Below, in pieces: positions 63,560 through 64,000 of a stretch of DNA of 64,000 nt. The notes below the pieces were generated by a model that had not been told where the DNA came from, made no database searches, and saw nothing but the letters and a program-made list of their open reading frames with translations. This stretch comes from JALQUL01 sp040382935. Lineage in GTDB: Bacteria > Pseudomonadota > Gammaproteobacteria > Burkholderiales > Burkholderiaceae_C. A program made the position numbers and the translations under genes. The DNA is taken from contig JBEIEP010000002.1 in the NCBI GenBank assembly GCA_040382935.1, forward strand, positions 62,001 through 126,000. The letters run 5' to 3'. Every line of letters begins with the position of its first letter. Within the stretch, counting starts at the first letter, position 1.

Positions 63560-64000
63560 ATGAACCCTGTACAAACCCCATCCCCTGACCACCCTGTTCC
63601 ACTGCGCCGCGACGCCACCGTCATGGGGGTAGTGGGGTTGGCCCACGCCAGTTCCCACTTTGGGCATTTGCTGCTGGCGTCCATGTTTCCAATTTTCAAC
63701 GCCGAACTGGGGTTGAGCTATTCGCAATTGGGCTTTCTGGTCACGGTATTTTTTGTGATTTCAGGGGTGGGCCAAGCACTTGCCGGGTTTGTGGTGGACA
63801 AGGTAGGTGCCAGGCCGGTGTTGTTCGTGGCCTTGGGCTTGTTTATGGTCGCTAGTCTGGTCGCGGCGTTTTCCCAAGGGTATAACGGCTTGCTACTGGC
63901 TGCGGCCCTGGCAGGCCTAGCAAACGCGTCATTTCATCCAGTGGACTTTACGATTCTCAACCAGCAGGTTTCAACACCGCGCCTAGGCTACGCCTTTAGT
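63560..64000 (+). CDS. MFS transporter (3' end cut by window)
   Basis: The visible 147 codons encode a short cytoplasmic N terminus and about four transmembrane helices. GVVGLAHASSHFGHLLLASM and the helix 2-3 loop motif GFVVDKVGARPVL (major facilitator motif A) are present. It resembles the fosmidomycin-resistance-type (Fsr) branch, but substrate cannot be told. No Shine-Dalgarno of note; 76 bp after clpB. Confidence 0.82.
   Translation, partial: MNPVQTPSPDHPVPLRRDATVMGVVGLAHASSHFGHLLLASMFPIFNAELGLSYSQLGFLVTVFFVISGVGQALAGFVVDKVGARPVLFVALGLFMVASLVAAFSQGYNGLLLAAALAGLANASFHPVDFTILNQQVSTPRLGYAFS

Overview
The window looks like the chromosome of a betaproteobacterium of the order Burkholderiales, most likely Comamonadaceae. 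The grounds are gene order and protein families seen here: rlmN-pilW-rodZ-like-ispG-hisS-yfgM-der-hfq-hflX-hflK-hflC-hisZ-purA, the rpsF-priB-rpsR-rplI-dnaB block, and the bcp/Mth938/alaA/hom/thrC/moeA/moaD/moaE/clpB block. This is judged by reading, not by a database search. Most genes are housekeeping. No rRNA, tRNA, CRISPR array or complete insertion sequence was recognised.

Layout. Positions 1-15940 hold a dense + strand run: RNA modification, pilus assembly, isoprenoid synthesis, histidyl-tRNA synthetase, the GTPases Der and HflX, Hfq, the FtsH modulators HflK/HflC, histidine and purine synthesis, then a phosphoribosyltransferase and a Cys/Met-metabolism lyase. A bamB gene, expected between yfgM and der, is absent. 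Positions 16011-19655 hold one large, AT-richer superfamily 1 helicase with a long coiled-coil insert, the clearest accessory gene. It is followed by mnmH, a TesA-type esterase and a divergent YbbA-like ABC ATPase. Positions 22295-34549 form a fatty-acid/acyl-CoA oxidation block: a multifunctional FadB/FadJ-like enzyme, a thiolase, two acyl-CoA dehydrogenases, two short-chain dehydrogenases, a GST, an ElaA-type acetyltransferase and, convergent, ETF:ubiquinone oxidoreductase. Electrons from the dehydrogenases would pass through ETF (not in the window) to that last enzyme.

Positions 34804-41484 are patchier: a frameshifted secreted hydrolase, an AhpD-like protein, rlmD, a YkvA-like protein, a Bax-inhibitor-1 family protein, an orphan polysaccharide co-polymerase-like protein and a GlcG/HbpS-like protein. 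Positions 41502-47339 hold ppsR and ppsA (divergent) and a sodium/solute symporter with a fused DUF4212-like N terminus. Positions 47513-50587 are the rpsF-priB-rpsR-rplI-dnaB block. Positions 50596-63483 carry a PhoH-family protein, peroxiredoxin, an Mth938-like protein, alaA, the hom-thrC-moeA-moaD run, an inserted opposite-strand dapA-like gene with a structured leader region, moaE and clpB. A truncated MFS transporter closes the window.

The most unusual content is non-coding. Two copies of one ~100-bp palindromic element sit beside stop codons. A 161-bp IS5-type MITE has a CTAG target duplication on a stop codon. A separate 165-bp palindrome also sits on a stop codon. Between moaD and moaE lies a leader with three mutually exclusive stems and a 25-codon ORF that resembles an attenuator. 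Other oddities are a peroxiredoxin whose active-site loop is rewritten around homopolymer runs, and the helicase island.
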